A program made the translations under genes and the position numbers. 30,595 bases of DNA from Ottowia sp. (GTDB lineage: Bacteria; Pseudomonadota; Gammaproteobacteria; Burkholderiales; Burkholderiaceae_C), in NCBI GenBank assembly GCA_023228705.1, contig JALOAS010000030.1, forward strand, positions 1 to 30,595, in the 5' to 3' direction. The notes beneath the pieces are model-generated. The model was not told the origin of the DNA. It ran no database searches and saw only the letters and a list, made by a program, of their open reading frames with translations. This document shows, in pieces, positions 10,354-18,150 of this stretch. The number at the start of each line of letters is the position of its first letter. Position 1 is the first letter of the stretch.

Positions 10354-11733
10354 TCAGCCCAGCAGGTTGACGACATCGTTGTAGATGGCAAGAGTCATGA
10401 CGGCGCCCAGCACGGCCGCCCCCGCGTACTGCAGATACGCCAGCCACCGGCCCGCGACGGCCCTGCCCGTCACCGCCTCCCACAAATAATACATCAGGTG
10501 CCCACCGTCCAGAACAGGAACAGGAAGCAGGTTCAGCACCCCAAGACTGACACTGATAAACGCAAGAAATCCGAGATAGTAGACCAGCCCAAGCTCGGCG
10601 GATTTTCCCGCGTAGTCGGCTATCATAACCGGGCCGCTCAGGCTCTTGAGTGAAACCGCACCCACGACCATGCGGCCGAGCACGCGCAGCGACAGCGCAG
10701 ACACTTCCCAGGTGCGCGTCACGCCCAGCCAGGCGCCGGTCAGGGGCCCCTTGCGCACCAGAACCATCTCGGGCGCGGCACCGACCAGGGCGCCAATGCG
10801 GCCCAGGGTCCGTCCGTCTTCTTGCTGCAGGTCGGGCGTGACGACCAGCTCTTGCTCCTGGCCTGCGCGCAGCACGCGCCAGTGCTGTGGCGCCGGTGCG
10901 CCAGCCCGGCCCGAGTCCCGGATCAGGCTGCGCAGCTGCTGGCCGTCGGCGATGGCCACGTCATCCACCTGCAGCACCAGGTCCCCGGGCTGCAGCCCGG
11001 CGCGTTCGGCGGCCCCGCCGGCAACCAGGTCGCCGATCAGCGGCCGCGTCGCCGGCGCAACGATGCCTATCTCGCGAAACAGCTGTGCGTCGGGCTCCGC
11101 CCGGGCCAGCGCGGACAGCGGCAACGTCACGCGCTCGGCCCCGCCGGCATGATCTGCGGGGCGGACATCAAGCACCACGTCACGCCGCGCCAGCGCACCC
11201 CGGGTCAGCAGCCAGCGCAGCTCCTCGAACGAGGCCAGCGGCTTCAGGTCCGAGCCCGCAAGCGCGCCTTCCTGCACCAGGTCGCCGCCGTGCAGGCCGG
11301 CTTGCGCCGCCAGCGACGCCGCCGGTGGCGCCGACAGCAGGGCGCGCGGCTCCTGCACGCCTATCCAGTTCACGGCCGTGTACAGGATCACCGCCATGAG
11401 CAGGTTGGCCACCGGCCCGGCCGCCACGATCAGCGTGCGCTTGGCCAGCGGCTGCACGTTGAACGCCTGGTGCCGCAACGCGTCGGGAACGGCTGCCTCG
11501 CGTTCGTCAAGCATCTTGACGTAGCCGCCCAGCGGAATGGCGCTGATGACGAATTCGGTGTCCTGTCCCGGATGCTGCCGCCTGGGCTTGAAGCGCAGCA
11601 GCACGGGGCCAAAGCCGATGGAAAAGCGCAGCACGCGCACGCCGCAGGCCACGGCAACGCGGTAATGCCCCCACTCGTGGCCCGCGATCAGCACGCTCAG
11701 TGCAAAGACAAAGGCAAGCAGCGTCACCAGCAT
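10354..11733 (-). CDS. rseP: RIP metalloprotease RseP (site-2 protease)
   Basis: RseP is the inner-membrane zinc protease that cleaves the anti-sigma factor RseA after DegS and so releases sigma-E. The 459-residue product has the zinc motif HEWGH (19-23) in the first transmembrane segment. Two PDZ domains occupy the periplasmic middle. The third zinc ligand lies in NLLPVPVLDGG (Asp409), and hydrophobic C-terminal segments follow. I chose the ATG at 11733 (MLVTLLAFVFALSVLIAG), which places HExxH at the usual distance. The reading frame continues upstream to 12054, but only as a shadow of dxr. The neighbours bamA and skp are envelope-assembly genes. Confidence 0.97.
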   Translation of the reverse strand: MLVTLLAFVFALSVLIAGHEWGHYRVAVACGVRVLRFSIGFGPVLLRFKPRRQHPGQDTEFVISAIPLGGYVKMLDEREAAVPDALRHQAFNVQPLAKRTLIVAAGPVANLLMAVILYTAVNWIGVQEPRALLSAPPAASLAAQAGLHGGDLVQEGALAGSDLKPLASFEELRWLLTRGALARRDVVLDVRPADHAGGAERVTLPLSALARAEPDAQLFREIGIVAPATRPLIGDLVAGGAAERAGLQPGDLVLQVDDVAIADGQQLRSLIRDSGRAGAPAPQHWRVLRAGQEQELVVTPDLQQEDGRTLGRIGALVGAAPEMVLVRKGPLTGAWLGVTRTWEVSALSLRVLGRMVVGAVSLKSLSGPVMIADYAGKSAELGLVYYLGFLAFISVSLGVLNLLPVPVLDGGHLMYYLWEAVTGRAVAGRWLAYLQYAGAAVLGAVMTLAIYNDVVNLLG

Positions 11734-11782
11734 GGCATCAGGAGCGGGCCGTGGCAGAGGCCATGGCCCGTGCATTCGGTCT

Positions 11783-12970
11783 TCATTGCCGCAAGTGTGC
11801 CAGCAATGACGTTGCCGTGGCGCGACTTTCCGTGTCCAGCGCCAGCAGCGCGGGCAGGTCCTGGAGCCGCCCCGGCGCCACCTGCGCCAGCGTGCCATGG
11901 ATGACCGCATGGATCTGGTCAAAGCGGATGCGCCGCGCCAGGAACGCCGCCACGGCCACTTCGTTGGCGGCGTTGAGCACCGCGCACGTTCCCGGCGGTG
12001 CGGCAAGCGCCTCCCAGGCCAGTGCCAGCGCCGGGAAGCGCGCGCGGTTTTCATCGCTGTCCATGGGCTCGAAGCTCAGGTCGCGCAGCGCGCCAAAATC
12101 CAGCGCGGCAGCGCCCGACGCCATGCGCCCGGGCCAGGCCAGGCCATACGCGATGGGCACGCGCATGTCCGGCGTCCCCAGCTGCGCGAGCACCGACTTG
12201 TCACTGTACTGAACCATGGAGTGCACGACGCTCTGCGGGTGCAGGACGACCTCTATGGACGCCGGCGCCAGCCCAAACAGGTAATGCGCCTCGACCACTT
12301 CCAGCGCCTTGTTCATCATGGTGGCCGAATCGACCGAAATCTTGGGCCCCATGACCCAGGTCGGGTGCGCGCAGGCCTGCTCGGGCGTCACCTGCGCCAG
12401 CTCGGCCGGACTGTGTCGCAGGAACGGCCCGCCCGACGCGGTCAGGATGATCTTATCCACCCGCTCGGGCCAGGTGGCACGGTCTTGCGGCAGCGCCTGG
12501 AAAATCGCCGAATGCTCGCTGTCTATGGGCAGCAGCGTTGCGCCCCCGTCACGCACCGCCGCCAGGAACAGCTCGCCGCCAACGACCAGCGCCTCCTTGT
12601 TGGCCAGCAGCAGGCGCTTGCCGGCACGCGCGGCAGCCAGAGTGGACGACAGCCCCGCGGCACCGACAATGGCCGCCATGACGGTGTCCACCCCCGCATC
12701 GCTGGCAACCTGCTCCAGCGCGCGCTCGCCATGCATCACTTGCGTCGTGAGCCCGCGTGCGCGCAGCTTGCGCTCCAGCCGGGCAGCGTGCCCGCTGCCG
12801 GCCATGACCGCAACCTGTGGCCGGAACCGCAGGCACTGCTCAAGGAGCTTCTCGACACGGGTTGCCGCGGTCAGCGCCACGACCTCGAAACGATCCGGAT
12901 GCCGCGCGATGACATCCAGCGTATTGCAGCCTACCGAGCCAGTGGAACCCAGGACGGCAACGCGCTGCAT
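11783..12970 (-). CDS. dxr: 1-deoxy-D-xylulose 5-phosphate reductoisomerase
   Basis: Dxr (IspC) converts DXP to MEP, the committed step of the MEP isoprenoid pathway. That pathway also feeds UppS in this same operon. The 395-residue protein begins with the NADPH-binding motif VAVLGSTGSVG. It contains NKEALVVGGELF, the metal-binding PIDSEHSAIFQ, the substrate loop TASGGPF, and HPTWVMGPKISVDSATMMNK. Length fits the family (about 390-400). The start lies 2 bp after the cdsA stop, and rseP follows 49 bp downstream. Confidence 0.98.
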   Translation of the reverse strand: MQRVAVLGSTGSVGCNTLDVIARHPDRFEVVALTAATRVEKLLEQCLRFRPQVAVMAGSGHAARLERKLRARGLTTQVMHGERALEQVASDAGVDTVMAAIVGAAGLSSTLAAARAGKRLLLANKEALVVGGELFLAAVRDGGATLLPIDSEHSAIFQALPQDRATWPERVDKIILTASGGPFLRHSPAELAQVTPEQACAHPTWVMGPKISVDSATMMNKALEVVEAHYLFGLAPASIEVVLHPQSVVHSMVQYSDKSVLAQLGTPDMRVPIAYGLAWPGRMASGAAALDFGALRDLSFEPMDSDENRARFPALALAWEALAAPPGTCAVLNAANEVAVAAFLARRIRFDQIHAVIHGTLAQVAPGRLQDLPALLALDTESRATATSLLAHLRQ

Positions 12971-12972
12971 GC

Positions 12973-13818
12973 TCAGGCGCCTCCAGTCTGCGCCAGCTGC
13001 ACCAGCAGCCAGGCCATGGGCAGGACCGGCAGCAGCGCATCGATGCGGTCCAGGACGCCACCGTGCCCGGGCAGCAAGGCACTGGAATCCTTGACGCCGG
13101 CGCTGCGCTTGACCAGCGATTCAAAGAGGTCGCCGGCCACGCTGACGCCAACCAGCAGCGCAACGGCAACCGCCAGCCCCCAGGCACCCAGCGCATGCAG
13201 CCGCGTATAAATACTGGCCGAATCCACGGCAAGCCGCGTATCCAGCCAGAACCACAGGATGGCAACGGCTGCGGCCAGGCAAAATCCGCCGGCCACGCCT
13301 TCCCAGGTCTTTCCGGGGCTGATGGCAGGCGCCAGCTTGTGGCGACCCCAGCGGCGCCCGGCCGCGTACGCGCCGGTATCTGCGGCCCACACCAGCACCA
13401 GCACCGACAGCAGTGCATTGATGCCGGCCGCGCGCCAGTGCACGGCAGCGAGCCAGCCCAGCGCCAGCAGTACGGGACCCGCCAGGACGCGCAGGATCAT
13501 GGGCACGCGCGGCCAGCCGGCCACGCCGGCGCGCAGGGCCGCGCTGGCGCCCAGCAGCCACAGCAGCGCAGCGAGCGCCCACAGCGGCAGCGTCGCATCG
13601 TCGCCCACGGCAAGCAGCAGCACGCACAGGAGCAGGGTCAGCGGCACGCAGGCCCATTGCAGCAGCACGATGGGCGTGTTCATGCGCCCCCACTCCCAGG
13701 CCGCAGCGGCAACGGCGACCAGCAGCGCGGCGTCAAACCAGGCCGGGGGCGCGGCAAACAGCAGCGCCGCGAGGATGGCGACCAGGATGAGCGCGGTGGC
13801 CACGCGCTGCATCAGCAT
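12973..13818 (-). CDS. cdsA: Phosphatidate cytidylyltransferase (CDP-diacylglycerol synthase)
   Basis: CdsA makes CDP-diacylglycerol from phosphatidate and CTP at the inner membrane, the branch point to all major phospholipids. The 281-residue sequence is mostly hydrophobic, with about seven or eight membrane segments. Near the C-terminus it holds the signature SVAGDLFESLVKRSAGVKDS followed by LLPGHGGVLDRID, including the conserved acidic residues. The ATG at 13818 (MLMQRV) overlaps the end of uppS by 7 bp. An in-frame ATG at 13812 would give a TGATG junction and is also plausible. The MLxQR beginning typical of the family favours 13818. Confidence 0.96.
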   Translation of the reverse strand: MLMQRVATALILVAILAALLFAAPPAWFDAALLVAVAAAAWEWGRMNTPIVLLQWACVPLTLLLCVLLLAVGDDATLPLWALAALLWLLGASAALRAGVAGWPRVPMILRVLAGPVLLALGWLAAVHWRAAGINALLSVLVLVWAADTGAYAAGRRWGRHKLAPAISPGKTWEGVAGGFCLAAAVAILWFWLDTRLAVDSASIYTRLHALGAWGLAVAVALLVGVSVAGDLFESLVKRSAGVKDSSALLPGHGGVLDRIDALLPVLPMAWLLVQLAQTGGA

Positions 13819-14558
13819 GCGGCCGCCCCCTGCGCCTGCGGCGGCGGTGCAAGCTGCTCGGAGGTACGGCCAAAGCGCCGCTCGCGCGCGGCGTACGCCG
13901 CCAGCGCACCGTCCAGCGCCGCGTCGTCAAAATCCGGCCACAGCGTGTCGGTGAAATAAAGTTCGCTGTACGCAGATTGCCACAGGAGGAAATTGCTGAT
14001 GCGCTGCTCGCCGCCGGTGCGGATGAGCAGGTCCGGGTCGGGCACGTGCGCCAGCGCCAGCGCACGGCCCAGCGCCGCTTCGGTCATGTCCTGGCCGCTG
14101 GCGGCAACGCGCGCGGCCGCCTGCGCAATGTCCCAGCGGCCGCCATAGTTGAAGCAGACGTTGAAGATCATGCGCTCACCTCCTGCCGTCCCGGCCTCGG
14201 CCCGGCGCAAGCCGTCCTGCAGGCGCGCGGAGAGGCGAGCGCGGTCGCCCACGACATACAGGCGGATGGCGTTCTTCTGCAGCTCGGCCACTTCGCGCAC
14301 CAGCGCCTTGCCCATGAGGTCCATGAGGCCGTTGACCTCGGGCACCGGCCGCCGCCAGTTCTCGGAAGAAAACGCAAAGACGGTCAGGACGCCCACGCCG
14401 CGCCGGACGCAGGCCCGCATGCACTGGCGCAGGGCGTCCACGCCCTGGCGATGACCGGCAATGCGCGGCAGGTGACGCTGGCGTGCCCAGCGCCCGTTGC
14501 CATCCATGACGATGGCCACATGCGCGGGAAGCGGCGAACAGGCAGGTTCGGCAGGCAT
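13812..14558 (-). CDS. uppS: Isoprenyl transferase (undecaprenyl diphosphate synthase)
   Basis: UppS extends farnesyl-PP with eight cis isoprene units to C55-PP, the lipid carrier for peptidoglycan and O-antigen. The 248-residue cis-prenyltransferase shows IVMDGNGRWA (16-25, catalytic Asp19), FAFSSENW (61-68) and the substrate-binding IRTGGEQRISNFLLWQ (from 179). Length is typical. Its stop lies within the cdsA start region and frr is 64 bp upstream in the transcript. A short Pro/Gln/Ala tail (APPPQAQGAAAC) follows the conserved domain. Confidence 0.97.
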   Translation of the reverse strand: MPAEPACSPLPAHVAIVMDGNGRWARQRHLPRIAGHRQGVDALRQCMRACVRRGVGVLTVFAFSSENWRRPVPEVNGLMDLMGKALVREVAELQKNAIRLYVVGDRARLSARLQDGLRRAEAGTAGGERMIFNVCFNYGGRWDIAQAAARVAASGQDMTEAALGRALALAHVPDPDLLIRTGGEQRISNFLLWQSAYSELYFTDTLWPDFDDAALDGALAAYAARERRFGRTSEQLAPPPQAQGAAAC

Positions 14559-14622
14559 GGATCGCAGCGGAGGATGGGGTCACAGCGCACCGGACCGGAA
14601 CTCCCGGACCCGTTGCCCTGCC

Positions 14623-15186
14623 TCAGACCTCCATGATGTCCTGTTCCTTGGCGGCAATCAGCTCGTCGATCTGTTCCACGTGCTCGTCGGTGGCCTTCTG
14701 GATGGCCGCTTCCGAGCGCTTCTGGTCGTCCTCGGTCGCTTCCTTGTCCTTGACCATGCGCTTGACGGCATCGTTGGCATCGCGACGCAGGTTGCGCACC
14801 GCGATCTTGGCCTGCTCCCCCTCGGCGCGACAGATCTTGGTCATCTCCCGGCGCCGCTCCTCGCTCATGGGCGGCATGGGCACGCGGATGAGATCACCCA
14901 GGCTGGCCGGGTTCAGGCCCAGGTCGCTCTCGCGAATCGCCTTCTCGATCTTGGCGCCCATGCCCTTTTCCCACGGCTGCACGCTGATGGTGCGCGCGTC
15001 TATGAGCGAGACGGTGGCCACCTGCGACAGCGGCACCTCGCTGCCGTAATACTCGACCTGGACGCTGTCGAGCAGCTGCGGATTGGCGCGACCGGTCCGG
15101 ATCTTGGCCAGGTTGCCCTTCAGGGCGCTGATGGACTGGCTCATCTTGCGCTCTGCGTCCCTGTGGATTTCGTCTATGGTCGTCAT
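14623..15186 (-). CDS. frr: Ribosome recycling factor
   Basis: RRF splits post-termination ribosomes together with EF-G. The product is 187 residues, starting MTTIDEIHRDAERKM, with the family core IRTGRANPQLLDSVQVEYYG and the C-terminal three-helix-bundle segment. The ATG at 15186 is preceded by AGGAG (15194-15198) with 7-nt spacing, which settles the start against a longer reading to 15207. It sits 51 bp after pyrH, in the universally common order pyrH-frr. Nothing unusual is seen. Confidence 0.98.
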   Translation of the reverse strand: MTTIDEIHRDAERKMSQSISALKGNLAKIRTGRANPQLLDSVQVEYYGSEVPLSQVATVSLIDARTISVQPWEKGMGAKIEKAIRESDLGLNPASLGDLIRVPMPPMSEERRREMTKICRAEGEQAKIAVRNLRRDANDAVKRMVKDKEATEDDQKRSEAAIQKATDEHVEQIDELIAAKEQDIMEV

Positions 15187-15237
15187 CACAACACTCCTGC
15201 ATTGCACGCCCGCACCACGCGGGCTGGCGGCAAGGCC

Positions 15238-15960
15238 TCAAACATGCACCAGCGTGCCCTCGTCCGATCCGGACAGGATACCGACCAGCGCGCCCGGCTT
15301 CAAAATGGAAAACACCCGTATCGGCAGCTTCTGGTCCCGGCACAGGGCAAAGGCCGTGGCATCCATGATGCCGAGCCCGAGCCGCATGGCTTCGTCAAAG
15401 CTGAGTTGAGCATAACGCGTTGCCGAAGCATCCACCTCGGGGTCTGCACTGTACACGCCATCGACCTTGGTCGCCTTGAGCACGACCTCGGCGCCAATCT
15501 CGGCACCACGCAGCGCCGCAGCGGTATCGGTGGTGAAAAACGGGTTGCCGGTGCCGGCGGCAAACACCACCAGCTTGCCTTCTTCCAGGTATTGCAGCGC
15601 CTTGGGCCGCACGTAGGGCTCGGCAACCTCTTCGATGCTGATCGCTGACATGACCCGCGCGGTCAGCCCCTGGCGGTTCATGGCATCGGCCAGCGCCAGC
15701 GCGTTCATGACGGTGGCCAGCATCCCCATGTAGTCCGCCGTTGCGCGATCCATGCCCTCGGAGCCTGCCGAGACGCCCCGGAAAATGTTGCCGCCGCCAA
15801 TGACCACGGCCACCTGCACGCCCATGGCCACCACCTCGGCAATATCGCTGACGATGCGCTCGATGGTGCCGCGGTCGATGCCAAACGGCTGCTCGCCCAT
15901 CAGCGCTTCGCCTGAGAGCTTGAGCAGCACGCGCCGGTGCACGGGCAGAACTTCAGTCAT
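15238..15960 (-). CDS. pyrH: UMP kinase
   Basis: PyrH phosphorylates UMP to UDP. The 240-residue amino-acid-kinase-fold protein contains KLSGEALMG (14-22), VVIGGGNIFRG, the UMP-binding region MDRATADYMGMLATVMNALA, and FFTTDTAAALRGAEIGAEV. The start is ATG at 15960 behind a GGGGG purine run. It lies between tsf (78 bp upstream in the transcript) and frr. It shares pyrimidine metabolism with the distal carAB genes of the same gene run. Confidence 0.98.
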   Translation of the reverse strand: MTEVLPVHRRVLLKLSGEALMGEQPFGIDRGTIERIVSDIAEVVAMGVQVAVVIGGGNIFRGVSAGSEGMDRATADYMGMLATVMNALALADAMNRQGLTARVMSAISIEEVAEPYVRPKALQYLEEGKLVVFAAGTGNPFFTTDTAAALRGAEIGAEVVLKATKVDGVYSADPEVDASATRYAQLSFDEAMRLGLGIMDATAFALCRDQKLPIRVFSILKPGALVGILSGSDEGTLVHV

Positions 15961-16038
15961 GGTCGCCCCCGGTCCAGCCCGTCCTCACCTGTCTGCTTCG
16001 GTCATGGAGACCCATCCGGCCCACCAATTCGCGTGCGG

Positions 16039-16932
16039 TCACGCTGCACCCTGCGCCGCGGCCATCTGCGCGGCAACCTCGGCTGCAAAGTCGTCCGACT
16101 TCTTCTCCAGGCCCTCGCCGACCACGTAGAGGACAAAACTGGCGACACGCGTGTTGCTGTCCCTGAGCATCTGCCCGACCGACTGCTTGTCGTCCTTGAC
16201 GAAGGCCTGGTCCAGCAGCACCACTTCCTTCATGTACTTGCGGACGGAGCCCTCGACGATCTTCTCGACGATGTCGGCCGGCTTGCCCGATTCGGCCGCC
16301 TTGGCAGCGGCAACGCTGCGCTCCTGCTCCAGCAGCGCCGCCGGCACTTCGGCTTCGGACAGCGCCACCGGCTTCATGGCCGCCACCTGCATGGCCACGT
16401 CGCGCGCCGCGGCCTCGTCGCCCTCGTACTCGACCAGGACACCGATGCGGCCGCCGTGCAGGTAAGTCACCAGCGGATTGCCGCCGGCCTTGCGCGCAAA
16501 GCGGCGAAAGCCCATGTTCTCGCCAATCTTGCCGACCAGTCCCTTGCGCACGTCGTCCAGCGTCGGGCCATAGCCATCCTGCTCGTACGGCAGGCCGGCC
16601 AGCGCCGCCACGTCGGCCGGGTCGTGCTCGGCCACCAGGCGCGCCGCAGCCTGCGCCATGTTCTGGAACATCTCGTTCTTGGTGACGAAGTCGGTCTCGC
16701 AGTTGACCTCGACCAGCGCGCCGACGTTGCCGTCCACGTGCGCGGCCACAACGCCCTCGGCCGTGACCCGGCCCGACTTGCTGCCCGCCTTGGTCCCCAG
16801 CTTGATGCGCAAAAGCTCCTCGGCCCGGGCCATGTCGCCATCGGCCTCGGTCAGCGCCTTCTTGCACTCCATCATGGGCGCATCGGTCTTGGCGCGCAAC
16901 TCGCCCACCATCTTTGCTGTAATCGTTGCCAT
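16039..16932 (-). CDS. tsf: Elongation factor Ts
   Basis: EF-Ts is the guanine nucleotide exchange factor of EF-Tu. The 297-residue protein begins with a UBA-like domain (MATITAKMVGELRAKTDAPM), carries the signature VNCETDFVTKNE in the core, and keeps the C-terminal module. Two ATGs compete, at 16938 and 16932. GGAG at 16941-16944 is 8 nt from the second but only 2 nt from the first, so 16932 is chosen. rpsB lies 130 bp upstream with a terminator-like hairpin between. That arrangement is known to tune the S2:EF-Ts ratio in other bacteria. Confidence 0.97.
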   Translation of the reverse strand: MATITAKMVGELRAKTDAPMMECKKALTEADGDMARAEELLRIKLGTKAGSKSGRVTAEGVVAAHVDGNVGALVEVNCETDFVTKNEMFQNMAQAAARLVAEHDPADVAALAGLPYEQDGYGPTLDDVRKGLVGKIGENMGFRRFARKAGGNPLVTYLHGGRIGVLVEYEGDEAAARDVAMQVAAMKPVALSEAEVPAALLEQERSVAAAKAAESGKPADIVEKIVEGSVRKYMKEVVLLDQAFVKDDKQSVGQMLRDSNTRVASFVLYVVGEGLEKKSDDFAAEVAAQMAAAQGAA

Positions 16933-16992
16933 TGCCATTACTCCGTTCTGTCTGTCGTGTCGCGGGCGGCCTGCCCGCAACCCAAATCCATG

Positions 16993-17014
16993 AAAAAGGG
17001 CGCCACAAGCGCCC
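16993..17014 (-). terminator. Intrinsic terminator/attenuator between rpsB and tsf
   Basis: On the minus strand a perfect 6-bp GC stem (GGGCGC/GCGCCC, arms 17009-17014 and 16998-17003, 5-nt loop) is followed directly by five U. It lies 48 bp past the rpsB stop and 60 bp before tsf. As tsf has no obvious promoter of its own, this is more likely a partial terminator than a full stop. That is inference. Confidence 0.65.
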
Positions 17015-17062
17015 CTGTCCTGGTCCACACCAGAGGCGCCCTGGCCGTTTGTCAGCGATCGC

Positions 17063-17854
17063 TCAAGCCTCGCCTGCTTGCGCTTGCGCTGGCCCCGCTG
17101 CGGCCACGTCGCCCGGGACTTCGACAAAGTCGTCGTCACCGTCTGCCGGCTCGACCGCGTGCACCACCGCGCTGGCCGCATCGTTCTTGCCCTCGAGCAC
17201 CGCGTCGGCCATGCCGCGCGCGTACAGGAGGATGGCCCGGGCCGAATCGTCGTTGCCGGGGATCACGTGGTCAATGCCTTCGGGATTGTGGTTTGAATCA
17301 ACCACGCCGATCAGCGGAATGCCCAGCTTGTGCGCTTCGGCCACGGCGATCTTGTGGAAGCCCACGTCGACGACGAAGATGGCGTCCGGCAGCGCGCTCA
17401 TGTCCTGGATGCCGCCGATGTCGCGCTCCAGCCTGTTGATGGTGCGCGTGAACATCAGCTGCTCTTTCTTGGTCATGGCGTCCAGACCCTCTTCCTGCTG
17501 CGCTTTCATGTCCTTGAGACGCTTGATCGAGCTCTTGACCGTCTTGAAGTTGGTCAGCATGCCGCCCAGCCAGCGCTGGTCCACGTACGGCATGCCGGCG
17601 CGCTGGGCTTCCTCGGACATGATTTCCCGCGCCTGGCGCTTGGTGCCGACAAACAGCACCGTGCCGCCGTTGGCAACCAGCTGGCGCACGAACTTTTGCG
17701 CCTGCTGGAACATGGGAAGCGACGCTTCCAGGTTGATGATGTGTATCTTGTTGCGATGGCCAAAGATAAATGGGGCCATCTTGGGGTTCCAGAAGCGGGT
17801 CTGGTGGCCAAAATGGACACCGGCTTCCAGCATTTCACGCATGGTGACGGGCAT
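17063..17854 (-). CDS. rpsB: 30S ribosomal protein S2
   Basis: S2 belongs to the small ribosomal subunit. The product is 263 residues, starting MPVTMREMLEAGVHFGHQTRFWNPKM (quoted in part: MREMLEAGVHFGHQ). It contains FVGTKRQA, MPYVDQRWLGGMLTN and the conserved VVDSNHNPEGIDHVIPGNDD. An acidic Ala/Pro/Gln tail (EPADGDDDFVEVPGDVAAAG) ends the protein. ATG 17854 has AGAGG at 17861-17865 with 6-nt spacing. It is the first gene of the long minus-strand run and has a leader of roughly 200 nt with a hairpin just upstream of the ribosome-binding site. Confidence 0.98.
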   Translation of the reverse strand: MPVTMREMLEAGVHFGHQTRFWNPKMAPFIFGHRNKIHIINLEASLPMFQQAQKFVRQLVANGGTVLFVGTKRQAREIMSEEAQRAGMPYVDQRWLGGMLTNFKTVKSSIKRLKDMKAQQEEGLDAMTKKEQLMFTRTINRLERDIGGIQDMSALPDAIFVVDVGFHKIAVAEAHKLGIPLIGVVDSNHNPEGIDHVIPGNDDSARAILLYARGMADAVLEGKNDAASAVVHAVEPADGDDDFVEVPGDVAAAGPAQAQAGEA

Positions 17855-17872
17855 GGTTTTCCTCTGCAAGGT

Positions 17873-17921
17873 TGGGTTCATAAGCCGGCCTACCATTGCC
17901 CGCATGGCGCGGCTCAACCCA
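17873..17921 (-). promoter_or_regulatory. Leader hairpin upstream of rpsB
   Basis: TGGGTT (17873-17878) pairs with AACCCA (17916-17921). Inside this, AGCCG (17883-17887) pairs with CGGCT (17910-17914), giving an 11-bp interrupted stem 8 nt before the Shine-Dalgarno. S2 represses its own mRNA through leader structures in other proteobacteria. Whether this is such a site is inferred from position only. Confidence 0.45.
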
Positions 17922-18063
17922 GCGCCCGGGCAACACCTTGACAAGCAGCGGCGCGAAGGCACCAACAGGCCACCGCGCCGGCGCCAGACCGGCTTGCGAT
18001 TTGCTCCGCCGCACCGGATGCAGGCAACATGCGCCCACGCCCCGCTCACGGCAGAACCTACTG

Positions 18064-18071
18064 ATTATAAC
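18064..18071. promoter_or_regulatory. Overlapping -10 elements of the rpsB/nnr divergent region
   Basis: The 297-bp gap between rpsB and nnr holds a consensus TATAAT read leftwards (18064-18069, towards rpsB) and TATAAC read rightwards (18066-18071, towards nnr). No convincing -35 box is seen for either. ATCCGGG occurs twice 10 bp apart (18076-18082 and 18086-18092), just upstream of the rpsB -10 box. Apart from these and the leader hairpin I see nothing in the gap. Confidence 0.5.
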
Positions 18072-18150
18072 CTCCATCCGGGAAAATCCGGGCCGGCCGC
18101 TGACGCGCCGCCACGCGGCCGCCCGCCTGGGCCAGAGGCACAATAAGCGC

